Positions 1-6,924 are shown, numbered from the stretch's first letter. The stretch is 16,460 bases of DNA from an uncultured Chloroflexota bacterium (GCA_937927665.1 CALBRY010000367.1:1-16460), one strand, 5' to 3'. Translations and numbers: made by a program. Notes: a model not told the origin generated them from the sequence alone.

Positions 1-981
1 CACCGGGATGTTGTTCGCCAATAGGAGCTTGAGGATGTCCATCGAACCGCCGACACGGGTGATCGCGCGTACGCCTGTTTGTTCGTTGACGAACGCCGCC
101 AATTCCGCTGGCGTGACGTTTTTATCTTCGTCACTGGGGCGGATGTAGTCCGCCGCGTAGTTTTGATCTTCCTGCCAACCATATACGCTGAGAACCTGCG
201 TGATGTTCGCCGGACCGCAGTTATTCCAACCTTGCCGCACGGGGGTGAATCCGAACATGCGCGCTGATGCCGGGTGTGCTGGCAGTGGAACAGGTGTTTG
301 TGTCGGGATCACGGGAGTAGATTGCACTCCCTGCACGGTCGGCGGCAGTGTTGGGGCAGCGGTTGGCGGGAGAGATGTTGCAGTTGGCGCGATCGTGTTT
401 GTGGGCGCAGGCGTATCCGTAGAATCACCAGCCGCCATTGCGACAGCCGCACCGGGATCAACTGCGGCTTCGGTTGCTTCTGTCGTCGGCGTTGGTGCTT
501 CTTCCGTAGAAGCGGCAAACAGCGAACCGAGCAAATCTTCGGCACTCATGTCGCCTTCACGCGGGGCGACGGTTGGTACGATACCTCCCACCGGAGTTGC
601 AGGAAGGAAACTGCTCATGAACGGCATCGGTGTGAGTAATCTCACCTGATAACGCGGCGGCAGAATGTTCTGGTAGAACAATACACCGCCGATGCTTCCC
701 GCTACAAGGACGACAATCCAGAATACGATCATAACCGGAAACAGCCATCGCGGGACGTGACGACGAAACAAAACGGGGGCGAGAATACTCGCCACGACAA
801 ACACCCCCACAGCGAGCAGTCCATACGGGACAAGCTCGATCAATTCACGTGAGCCGAAATACGCGATCGCAGCGAGTACGCCGATGATCACGAATACGAA
901 CAAGATGAACAGGGTATAGAACAAGAAGGGCGGTGGACCGTCAAGCCCCTCGTTACGTGCGGTTTTGAGATTTTCAGTCAT
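1..981 (-). CDS. Membrane-anchored C39-like cysteine peptidase, 3' end missing
   Basis: This gene starts at ATG 981 and stays open to the left edge (327 codons, no stop), so the C-terminal part is missing. The N-terminus has three hydrophobic segments (about residues 18-42, 52-72 and 80-103). A Thr/Pro/Ala-rich low-complexity linker follows (about 160-240), and then a domain opening with WNNCGPANITQVLSVYGW around residue 253. That Cys in a Q-x-W-x-N-C-G-P context is the usual nucleophile signature of C39-like (Peptidase_C39_2) domains; the catalytic His and Asp would lie beyond the edge. The likely layout is a membrane anchor with the peptidase held outside the cell on a flexible stalk. The substrate is unknown. 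It is transcribed divergently from the PHP gene, from an extended -10 promoter about 100 nt upstream. The fold assignment is fairly sure, but activity cannot be judged from the fragment. Confidence 0.8.
   Translation of the reverse strand, partial: MTENLKTARNEGLDGPPPFLFYTLFILFVFVIIGVLAAIAYFGSRELIELVPYGLLAVGVFVVASILAPVLFRRHVPRWLFPVMIVFWIVVLVAGSIGGVLFYQNILPPRYQVRLLTPMPFMSSFLPATPVGGIVPTVAPREGDMSAEDLLGSLFAASTEEAPTPTTEATEAAVDPGAAVAMAAGDSTDTPAPTNTIAPTATSLPPTAAPTLPPTVQGVQSTPVIPTQTPVPLPAHPASARMFGFTPVRQGWNNCGPANITQVLSVYGWQEDQNYAADYIRPSDEDKNVTPAELAAFVNEQTGVRAITRVGGSMDILKLLLANNIPV
271..500 (-). repeat. Thr/Pro-rich low-complexity linker coding segment
   Basis: Within the C39-like gene, the codons for roughly residues 162-237 are dominated by Thr, Pro and Ala (short TPAPTNT, PPTAAPTLPPT-like units). 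This is an imperfect, degenerate repeat at both protein and DNA level. It most likely forms an extended, perhaps glycosylated, extracellular stalk between the membrane segments and the peptidase domain. Confidence 0.6.
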
Positions 982-1089
982 ATCCGCTCACATGTGCAGC
1001 CGACAAACGCGTTCGCAGTCAGTCTGCCATAAGCCGGACGAAAATACAGGATGTTTTCCTGACGATTTCCCGTTTATACGGGACGGCGC

Positions 1090-1118
1090 ATTATAGCATA
1101 TCTTGTACAGCCGCAAGC
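1090..1118 (-). promoter_or_regulatory. Promoter with extended -10 for the C39-like gene
   Basis: On the minus strand there is a perfect TATAAT at 1095-1090, preceded by TGC (1098-1096), giving an extended -10 element. No good -35 is present: TTGCGG lies at a short 15-nt spacing and GCTTGC at 17 nt. The extended TG motif may compensate. The predicted start near 1083 leaves a leader of about 100 nt before ATG 981, in which I see no convincing structure. Confidence 0.55.
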
Positions 1119-1123
1119 CGCCC

Positions 1124-1152
1124 GTTCCGCAAACGCGCTGATCTGCTAGAAT
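1124..1152 (+). promoter_or_regulatory. Promoter for the PHP-domain gene
   Basis: TAGAAT at 1147-1152 is preceded by TG and one base (1144-1146), forming an extended -10. The -35 region (near 1124-1130, around GTTCCG) is weak. A start near 1159 gives a leader of about 35 nt carrying the Shine-Dalgarno. The -10 lies about 50 nt from the divergent -10 at 1090-1095, so the two promoters share the intergenic space. Confidence 0.45.
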
Positions 1153-1181
1153 CGGGTCTTATTCAGAACGAATCAGCAGCG

Positions 1182-1189
1182 AAGGAGAG
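1182..1189 (+). promoter_or_regulatory. Ribosome binding site that fixes a TTG start
   Basis: AAGGAGAG ends 4 nt before TTG 1194, with the GGAG core 6 nt before it. No ATG or GTG in frame nearby competes, so this strong site supports the TTG as the true start of the PHP gene. Confidence 0.7.
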
Positions 1190-1193
1190 CGGT

Positions 1194-1886
1194 TTGACGA
1201 GCGACACATGGAAGGTCGAACTGCACAGCCATACTGAATGGTCGAAAGACTGCGTGGTCAAATTTGAGACGATTATCGACTTGTGCCGCGTACGCGGAAT
1301 CGATCGGATCGCCATCACCGATCACAACACGGCAGATGGGGCGCTTGCCATGCAGAAAATCGCGCCGGATCTCGTCATCGTCGGTGAGGAGATCATGACC
1401 ACGCACGGCGAAATCCTCGGCTACTTTATGCAGGAGAGTATTCCCGCAGGATTATCTCCAGCGGAGACGATTAAGCGTCTGCGCGATCAAGGCGCGGTGA
1501 TCAGTGTTTCGCACCCGTATGATCGCCTTCGTAAAGGCGCATGGGAAGAATCCGATCTGCTAGAGATTATCGATCATGTGGATGCGATCGAGATCTTTAA
1601 TTCCCGCTGCATCTACAAGTCCGACAATGCCAAGGCGATCGCGTTCGCGCAGCAGCACCGCTTGATTGGGACAGTTGGTTCGGATGCTCATTCAAAACCT
1701 GAATATGGACTGGCGTTGATGCAAATGCAGCCGTTTGAGGGGGCGTCGGATTTTCTCGCCGCGCTGAATGCAGCACAAGGTCATACACAGCTTTTCTATA
1801 GTCACCCGATCGTACATGTCCACAGCAAAACAGCGAAGTGGTCAAAGAAGCTCGGGTTGCGACCACGTTTGTGGAGCGGAGGTTAG
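1194..1886 (+). CDS. PHP-domain metal-dependent phosphoesterase
   Basis: This 230-aa protein of the PHP (polymerase and histidinol phosphatase) superfamily shows the metal-binding motifs in order: HSHTEW (His11, His13), ITDHNT (Asp43, His44), GEE (Glu65/66), HPYD (His107) and GSDAH (Asp164, His166). The length and motif order fit a stand-alone PHP protein acting as a phosphoesterase on small phosphorylated molecules or nucleotides, probably cytosolic since no signal peptide is seen. The exact substrate cannot be deduced. The TTG start is set by the AAGGAG-type site just upstream. It is the only plus-strand gene here, and its stop overlaps the stop of the convergent PBP-like gene by 4 nt (1883-1886) with no terminator between them, so the two transcripts may run into each other. 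The family is sure; the specific function is open. Confidence 0.9.
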   Translation: MTSDTWKVELHSHTEWSKDCVVKFETIIDLCRVRGIDRIAITDHNTADGALAMQKIAPDLVIVGEEIMTTHGEILGYFMQESIPAGLSPAETIKRLRDQGAVISVSHPYDRLRKGAWEESDLLEIIDHVDAIEIFNSRCIYKSDNAKAIAFAQQHRLIGTVGSDAHSKPEYGLALMQMQPFEGASDFLAALNAAQGHTQLFYSHPIVHVHSKTAKWSKKLGLRPRLWSGG

Positions 1887-3328
1887 CCTGCGTCGGAAAG
1901 ACTCATGCGGAAAGCACGTCCGGCGGAATCGAGCGCCGTGCCGCCAATATCGGCGGCTAAACCCGGATCATCGCTGCCTTCAAGGACGACGGCGACAGCG
2001 ACAGCTTCATCGCCGCCAAGGGTCGCAAATCCGATGAACCAAACGAGGGTGTCATCGCCTGAATACGCGAGCGCGACATGCCCGCCGATGTCAATGGCGG
2101 GGCGTCCGGCATTTTGTGCCGCCCCTTGAGCGACTGCGCCGCGCATCAAGTCTTGAAGCTGGCGGGCTGTGCTGTCCGTCATTAATGGAATCGTGGGGGC
2201 TGCGTGGACCAGCGGAGTCCATTCGACTGCGCCGGGAGGGCGGGTAGCGCTGAGAATATAGGGCGCGGGCGCGTTGCCATCGTGAGCGATTGCGGCGGCG
2301 ATCAATGCCATTGTGAGCGGCGAAACGGTTTGATCGCCCTGACCTAATGCCTGCGGAATGGCGTTGGCGTCCGTCATGGTGAACGGGATTGGCGTCGAGA
2401 TCGCCAATTCAGCGGCGCTTTCGGTAAAACCGGCGAGTGCAGGCGACTGTTCCAATCGGAATGTGTCGAATACCGCTTGTATCACATTGGGATCGACGGT
2501 TTGCAGGAATGCCGAAAATGCTCCCGGACAGGCGAATTGATACGCTTCGCGCAGCGTAAGTGCAAGAGAGGGCAGACGTGCCGCACATTCCAATTCCAAT
2601 CCATCGAGCATGAGCGACTCGGATGCGCCTTCGATAGGCGCATCAATCGGCGCATCGAGCAGAAGCGCGGCGGCGATCAGCGGTGTTTGCAGTGCTGCCC
2701 CGGGTTGATAGCTCCCTTGAAGCGCACGGTCGAAAAACGGATTCCCCGGATCATCTCGCAGTGTTTCCCACTGTACATCGAGCAGATTCGGATCAAACGT
2801 GGGTAGGCTGACCATGCTCAGAATTTCGCCCGATGGCACGCGGATCACCACTGCTGCGCCGCGCTGACCTTCCATGGCGTGCATGATGGCGGTTTGAATG
2901 CCGAGATCGAGCGTGATTTTGATATCTGAACCCTGCTGTGGGCGGTGCATAAGTTGTGCGCTCAGTTCCTCAATCAGATCAGGCGTGAGCGTATCCCCGC
3001 GCAAAATCGCGTCGAATGCACCTTCTGTGCCGCCTGTTCCATGTCGAAAGCTGTAGTAACCGAGTGCGCTATTCATCACCGGGTAGAGATATTGGCGGAG
3101 CGTCGTTCCGTCACCCTGCGGTATGGTGCTTACAAGTATTTCGCCGTCTCGATCGTGAATACTCCCACGGAGCAGGGCGGCTTCTTCCAAGACGCGGCGA
3201 GGATTATCGGAACGGGTGAGGATGGTATCTGCGCCTGTGACGACATAATACGCCGCCGCAAGCCCGACGATCGCAAATGCGGTAAGCAGCCCGATCATCA
3301 GGCGGCGCAGTTCGCGCTCAAAGCTCAT
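1883..3328 (-). CDS. Class B penicillin-binding protein homologue lacking all three catalytic motifs
   Basis: This 481-aa protein has one N-terminal membrane segment (about residues 11-30). A PBP dimerisation-type region follows, with RGSIHDRDGEIL (54-65) and YPVMNSALGYYS (82-93), then a transpeptidase-like domain from about 133. Landmarks of that domain are ITLDLGIQ (138-145), PSGEIL (165-170), PTFDPN (176-181) and GQGDQTVSPLTMA (329-341). The catalytic residues are gone. The place of SxxK reads PGAALQ (Ala211, Gln214; codons GCA at 2698-2696 and CAA at 2689-2687), the SxN position reads ACP (266-268), and the KTG position reads GHV (416-418). It is therefore predicted to be unable to acylate peptidoglycan stems or bind beta-lactams covalently. 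The ATG overlaps the rodA stop (ATGA), so it is probably a structural or regulatory partner of RodA. The intact frame and good conservation elsewhere argue against a recent pseudogene. Confidence 0.85.
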   Translation of the reverse strand: MSFERELRRLMIGLLTAFAIVGLAAAYYVVTGADTILTRSDNPRRVLEEAALLRGSIHDRDGEILVSTIPQGDGTTLRQYLYPVMNSALGYYSFRHGTGGTEGAFDAILRGDTLTPDLIEELSAQLMHRPQQGSDIKITLDLGIQTAIMHAMEGQRGAAVVIRVPSGEILSMVSLPTFDPNLLDVQWETLRDDPGNPFFDRALQGSYQPGAALQTPLIAAALLLDAPIDAPIEGASESLMLDGLELECAARLPSLALTLREAYQFACPGAFSAFLQTVDPNVIQAVFDTFRLEQSPALAGFTESAAELAISTPIPFTMTDANAIPQALGQGDQTVSPLTMALIAAAIAHDGNAPAPYILSATRPPGAVEWTPLVHAAPTIPLMTDSTARQLQDLMRGAVAQGAAQNAGRPAIDIGGHVALAYSGDDTLVWFIGFATLGGDEAVAVAVVLEGSDDPGLAADIGGTALDSAGRAFRMSLSDAG

Positions 3329-4638
3329 GACGATTCACCATGCGAGAGCCGGAGGAGAAGTCCGGTAATGGCAAACGAGACGACGAGCGAACTTCCGCCG
3401 TAGCTGAGAAATGGCAGCGTCACGCCCGTGAGCGGAATCAGCTTGAGGACGCCGCCCATGATCAACAGGGTTTGTACGGCGATCATGCTTGATAAGCCGA
3501 CTGCGAGCAGTGTTTGAAACGGTTTTGATCGCTGCGAAATAGCGATCCGCAGTCCGCGCACGGCAAAGACCGCCTGAACACCAACGATGACGATGACGCC
3601 GATCAAGCCCCATTCCTCGGCAAGTGCGGCGAATGCGAAATCGGAATGCGCGACCGGAATTGAGAGCGGCGCGCCCTGTCCGATTCCCTGTCCAAGCACG
3701 CCCCCGGCGGCGAATGCCATCAAACTTTGCACAATTTGATAAGCGCGTCCATCCGCATCCAGCCACGGATTCCACCAGATGTCGATTCTCAGGCGCACCA
3801 CGTCGAATAACTGATAGGCGAGTAATCCCGCGCCGATCACGAGCAGCGCACCGCTAAGTAACAGCGGAGTATAGCCGCTGGCGACATACAGCAGGGTCAA
3901 GAACACGAGAAAGAACAGGATCGCAGTTCCAAGATCTCGCTGCCACACCAAAATGACTACCGAGATCGTCCACATCAGAAGAATCGGTCCAAAAATGCGC
4001 GGCGAGAGGCTGAATCGGCGGCGCGGTGCATCGAGTTCTTCGGCGCGTAGGGCAGGGTACTGCTCGGCAAGATAGCTGGCAAGAAATACCACAAGGATGA
4101 TTTTGAGCGCTTCTGAAGGCTGAACGTAAAACGAACCGAGATCAATCCATAGTGTCGGTGCACCGAGTACTCCCGTCGGATCGCCGGGGTTTACGCCAAG
4201 GAGAATCGTCATCACGAGGACAGCTAAGCCGCCGAATAACAGGGTATAGCGAAAGGCGCGCATCACACGCAGTAGATCGCGCAGCCAACCGACGATTAAC
4301 AAGATCAGCGTGGCGACGATGAGCCAAACGGTTTGGCGATCAGCAAACGCGGGAAAAAGCCGCGAGATCACCAACAGACCCCACCCGGCGACGAACATCG
4401 CTAACGGAAGCAGGATCGGGTCGCGCCCCGGCAGTCGCCAATTGAGGAGCACATGCGCCGTTACCGCACACCCGATCCAGACTAATAGGTGAATCCAATC
4501 GCTCAATGATCCACGCAGGACGCTCAGGGAGATCGTGTTGATCGTTAGGAACAGACCCGCCAGAATGAGCAATCGCCGCTCAACGGCATGCGTTTGCTGT
4601 TCGAAAGGTAAACGAGTCGAGATCGCCCTTGCTGGCAT
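3325..4638 (-). CDS. rodA: RodA/FtsW-family SEDS peptidoglycan polymerase
   Basis: This 437-aa polytopic membrane protein of the SEDS family polymerises lipid II into glycan strands during elongation or division. Characteristic segments are WIDLGSFYVQPSE (164-176), QRDLGTA (233-239), RIDIWWNPW (284-292), GQGIGQG (316-322), HSDF (331-334) with Asp333 in the place of the Asp held to be essential in RodA/FtsW, LAEEWG (339-344) and PFLSYGGSS (409-417). The polymerase therefore looks intact. It starts at ATG 4638, 6 nt after the mtnP stop, and its TGA overlaps the ATG of the PBP-like partner by 4 nt, as in normal SEDS-bPBP pairs. Whether it serves elongation (RodA) or division (FtsW) cannot be decided from sequence alone. 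The FHA neighbours and the resemblance to the actinobacterial fhaA-fhaB-pstP-rodA-pbpA order favour rodA. Confidence 0.9.
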   Translation of the reverse strand: MPARAISTRLPFEQQTHAVERRLLILAGLFLTINTISLSVLRGSLSDWIHLLVWIGCAVTAHVLLNWRLPGRDPILLPLAMFVAGWGLLVISRLFPAFADRQTVWLIVATLILLIVGWLRDLLRVMRAFRYTLLFGGLAVLVMTILLGVNPGDPTGVLGAPTLWIDLGSFYVQPSEALKIILVVFLASYLAEQYPALRAEELDAPRRRFSLSPRIFGPILLMWTISVVILVWQRDLGTAILFFLVFLTLLYVASGYTPLLLSGALLVIGAGLLAYQLFDVVRLRIDIWWNPWLDADGRAYQIVQSLMAFAAGGVLGQGIGQGAPLSIPVAHSDFAFAALAEEWGLIGVIVIVGVQAVFAVRGLRIAISQRSKPFQTLLAVGLSSMIAVQTLLIMGGVLKLIPLTGVTLPFLSYGGSSLVVSFAITGLLLRLSHGESS

Positions 4639-4644
4639 ATGTGA

Positions 4645-5520
4645 CTATTCCGCGAACAGCCGCCCGACAATCGGGCGCAGTCGGGAGATGGTTTCACGCG
4701 GGATGCGGGCGCGATCGGTCATAATCGCATGATCGAGCGTATGATGGGCGGGCAAATCCAGCGTTTCATCGAGATGCTCAACGGCGTCAGCGACAGCTTT
4801 TTGCGCGGTTTCCAGATTGCGGTGCATCACTTCGATGACCATCTCCACGGTGACGGGAGCCTCGCTTACGTGCCACACATCATAATCGGTCACATGTGAC
4901 ATGCTGGTGTAAGCGATTTCGGCTTCATGTGCAAGGAATGCTTCCGGCGATGTCGTCATACCGATGATACTGCACCCCCATTGGCGGAAGATGTGGCTTT
5001 CGCCGCGTGTGCTGAAGCGCGGTCCTTCGATGGTGATATACGTGCCGCCTTCGTGAACTGTGCCGCCAACGCGCCGAACGCTCTCGGCAACCACCTTGTT
5101 GAGTTCCGGGCTAAACGGATCGGCGGCTGAAACATGCCCGACGATTCCTGTATCGAAGAATGTGCGACCGCGATCGGCTTTGGTGAAATCGACCAGTTGA
5201 TCGGGGATCACGATATCGCCGGGGGCATAATCTTCGCGGAGTGATCCACAGGCATTTACCGCAATGATAAAGCGCACCCCCATCATTTTGAGCGCGGTGA
5301 TATTGGCGCGATATGGGACGGTTGATGGCGTATAAACATGCCCAAGCCCATGACGCGGCAGGAAGGCGACACGCTTACCGCGCAGCGTTCCCACGACGAT
5401 TTCGGCGCTGGGCTGCCCAAATGGGGTTTCAACCGTTTGGTGCGCGATGTCTTCCAATTCCGGCATCGCGTATAAGCCTGATCCACCGATGACTGCGATA
5501 CGTGCTGTTTCTGTAATCAA
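4645..5520 (-). CDS. mtnP: S-methyl-5'-thioadenosine phosphorylase
   Basis: This is a cytosolic phosphorylase of the PNP/MTAP family that splits 5'-methylthioadenosine with phosphate into adenine and 5-methylthioribose 1-phosphate, the entry step of methionine salvage and removal of the polyamine-synthesis by-product. Visible motifs (numbered from TTG 5520, 291 aa) are GGSGLY (12-17), PRHGLGH (55-61), NACGSLRE (89-96), IPDQLVDFTK (105-114), EGPRFSTRGES (165-175), GMTTSPEA (187-194) and TDYDVW (211-216). The two Asp of TDYD mark adenine specificity as in MTAP, where guanine/hypoxanthine PNPs have Asn. The frame opens at TTG 5535, overlapping the fhaB stop. However, AGGAG at 5532-5528 lies 7 nt before TTG 5520, so the shorter start is preferred. 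It sits inside an envelope-growth operon, an unusual place for a salvage enzyme. Confidence 0.93.
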   Translation of the reverse strand: MITETARIAVIGGSGLYAMPELEDIAHQTVETPFGQPSAEIVVGTLRGKRVAFLPRHGLGHVYTPSTVPYRANITALKMMGVRFIIAVNACGSLREDYAPGDIVIPDQLVDFTKADRGRTFFDTGIVGHVSAADPFSPELNKVVAESVRRVGGTVHEGGTYITIEGPRFSTRGESHIFRQWGCSIIGMTTSPEAFLAHEAEIAYTSMSHVTDYDVWHVSEAPVTVEMVIEVMHRNLETAQKAVADAVEHLDETLDLPAHHTLDHAIMTDRARIPRETISRLRPIVGRLFAE

Positions 5521-5527
5521 AGCATTT

Positions 5528-5532
5528 CTCCT
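5528..5532 (-). promoter_or_regulatory. Ribosome binding site deciding the mtnP start
   Basis: AGGAG on the minus strand, embedded in the end of fhaB and after the possible upstream TTG at 5535, is spaced 7 nt from TTG 5520. The upstream TTG has no comparable site before it. Confidence 0.6.
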
Positions 5533-5975
5533 CAAGGTTCGAGTTCAATGCGAAATTTATGACTTCCAATACCCACAACATCGCCGTCGGTGATGATCAG
5601 CGGTTCGGTCACAGGCATATCGTTAAGGCTTGTCCCGTTGCGGCTCTGGCGATCTTCCAACCACCATGTCCCGCTTCTCAGGGCGATGAGCGCATGTTCG
5701 GCGCTGGCAAATGTGTCCTCAATGCGGATCGAGTTGGTAGGGGAGCGCCCAATACTGGTGAGCGGCATCAGTGGATAGAATTTGCCACTCGAACCCGGAA
5801 CAGCATCGATTTCTTCCAGCAGAACAAGCCGCCCATAACTGCGTCGCGCCGCTTCGATTTGCGCGGTCGCACCGCGTACATCTTGCAAAAGGGTATAGAA
5901 CAATGTGCCAAGAAAGAGCAGAAGCGCCGCGCTTCCCGCAAGGCGTAATAGAAAAAGCGCCGTTTCGTTTGTCAA
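5532..5975 (-). CDS. fhaB: Membrane-anchored FHA-domain protein, FhaB-like
   Basis: This 147-aa protein has one membrane segment (about residues 9-30), a short basic stretch and a C-terminal FHA domain. The FHA signature is complete: Gly76-Arg77 (IGRSPTNSI), Ser91-x-x-His94 (SAEH) and Asn113-Gly114 (RNGT). It should bind phosphothreonine peptides on the cytoplasmic face and recruit them to the membrane. By size and layout it matches actinobacterial FhaB/FipA, which links Ser/Thr kinase signalling to the elongation or division machinery. The start is TTG 5975, with AGAGG at 5987-5983 spaced 7 nt before it, 13 nt after the fhaA stop. Its stop is followed directly by mtnP. No Ser/Thr kinase or PP2C phosphatase is present in this window, so its phosphorylated partner must be encoded elsewhere. 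Confidence 0.85.
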   Translation of the reverse strand: MTNETALFLLRLAGSAALLLFLGTLFYTLLQDVRGATAQIEAARRSYGRLVLLEEIDAVPGSSGKFYPLMPLTSIGRSPTNSIRIEDTFASAEHALIALRSGTWWLEDRQSRNGTSLNDMPVTEPLIITDGDVVGIGSHKFRIELEP

Positions 5976-5988
5976 GCCGCCGCCTCTT

Positions 5989-6759
5989 TTAGCATCCGAG
6001 CGCCGCCGTTACGCCAGTTTGTCCGTCGTGGGGCGCGTCCTCAATGTAGACAATCTGCGTTTTGCCGATGCGAATCACATCCCCCGGTTGGAGGCGGTGT
6101 TCGCGGATTAGAACATCATTGACGCGTGTCCCGCCCCGGCTGTTGGTATCAAACACGGTGTAATGACCGAATCGCAGCCGCAGTTGAATATGATGACGAG
6201 AAACATGCAGATCGTCCAGCACTATCGTGTTATCCTGTCCACGCCCTACGTTGACCAATGGCGTATCGAGTGTGACGATCCGTGTGCCGTTGATGACCAA
6301 TTGAACATTACGCGGCGCTTTTGACTGTGGCTGCGGCGGTGCTTCGGGTTTATCCATCGCTGATGTCAAGTTCTGTCCGGGATCGCTGTGCAGGGCAGTC
6401 ACGTCGAGTTCAGTCGGTGTGCAGAGCGAATCGCCGATCAGATCGACCTGCGGCACACCCTTGAGGCGGTAATTCGCGAACGTGACCAAGGATACAAGAT
6501 GCTGACTCAAAATATCCGCCAACGCTGGCTGCCGCGCCAGCAGACTGGCGTGTACTTGTGCGTTCAAACGAATGCGGTAATGATCCGGTGCGAATGGGCG
6601 CGGATCACTGCCTTCGGCGGGTAGTAAATGGTCTTCCATTGCCCGTGAAAGCCGCAGCGCGATATCCTGTGGGCGGATGGTTTTGCCAAACAATTGGGTG
6701 AACGCACCTTCAATGAGGCGTTCTAGCTGCGCTTCAAGGCGCGAGAATCTGCTGCTCAT
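5989..6759 (-). CDS. fhaA: FhaA-like protein with DUF3662 and FHA domains
   Basis: This 256-aa cytosolic protein has an N-terminal DUF3662/FhaA_N domain (about residues 3-110, opening MSSRFSRLEAQLERLIEGAF). A Pro/Gln-rich linker (about 135-150) leads to a C-terminal FHA domain (about 152-240). FHA landmarks are VGRGQDN (Gly172, Arg173), HVSRHH (Ser187, His190) and NSRGGTRVN, where the usual Asn-Gly pair reads Gly-Gly, a variant seen in other FHA proteins. It should read phosphothreonine marks on envelope-growth factors. An in-frame GTG at 6777 would give six more residues, but it falls in the promoter region and lacks a ribosome site. ATG 6759 gives the canonical FhaA N-terminus and is chosen. 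It heads the operon fhaA-fhaB-mtnP-rodA-pbp. Confidence 0.85.
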   Translation of the reverse strand: MSSRFSRLEAQLERLIEGAFTQLFGKTIRPQDIALRLSRAMEDHLLPAEGSDPRPFAPDHYRIRLNAQVHASLLARQPALADILSQHLVSLVTFANYRLKGVPQVDLIGDSLCTPTELDVTALHSDPGQNLTSAMDKPEAPPQPQSKAPRNVQLVINGTRIVTLDTPLVNVGRGQDNTIVLDDLHVSRHHIQLRLRFGHYTVFDTNSRGGTRVNDVLIREHRLQPGDVIRIGKTQIVYIEDAPHDGQTGVTAALGC

Positions 6760-6766
6760 GAGGCGG

Positions 6767-6795
6767 ATTATAGTCACTTATACGGCAGGCTACAA
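6767..6795 (-). promoter_or_regulatory. Promoter of the fhaA operon, probably giving a leaderless mRNA
   Basis: On the minus strand a TTGTAG (6795-6790) and a perfect TATAAT (6772-6767) are separated by 17 nt. The fhaA ATG begins only 7 nt after the -10, where transcription would be expected to start. No Shine-Dalgarno is possible in so short a leader. Confidence 0.65.
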
Positions 6796-6863
6796 TGGGA
6801 GCTGCTAAGGCGTTGCCAAGACGTTGGTATTGCTCACCTGCTGACAGTATACAACAAGCAAAA

Positions 6864-6886
6864 AGGGCTTCCTCACCGGAAGCCCT
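6864..6886 (-). terminator. Rho-independent terminator of the rpsF-ssb-rpsR-ppiC operon
   Basis: A 9-bp stem (AGGGCTTCC with GGAAGCCCT) closes a 5-nt loop and is followed on the minus strand by TTTTT (through the A run at 6860-6864). It lies about 40 nt after the stop of the peptidyl-prolyl isomerase gene, with no ORF beyond it until the next promoter. It is a textbook intrinsic terminator for leftward transcription. Confidence 0.9.
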
Positions 6887-6924
6887 CAATCGTTACTTAA
6901 TGGTCTGCATGACTCACGCGGTCA

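Noticed and set aside
200..649. Plus-strand Gly/Val/Ala-rich open frame
   Set aside because: It is the antisense image of the Thr/Pro/Ala linker in the C39-like gene, an artefact of low-complexity codons.
1883..3328. Calling the PBP-like gene a pseudogene
   Set aside because: The frame is intact over 481 codons, the start is coupled to rodA, and non-catalytic landmarks are well kept. Loss is confined to the active-site motifs, which fits a pseudoenzyme better than decay.
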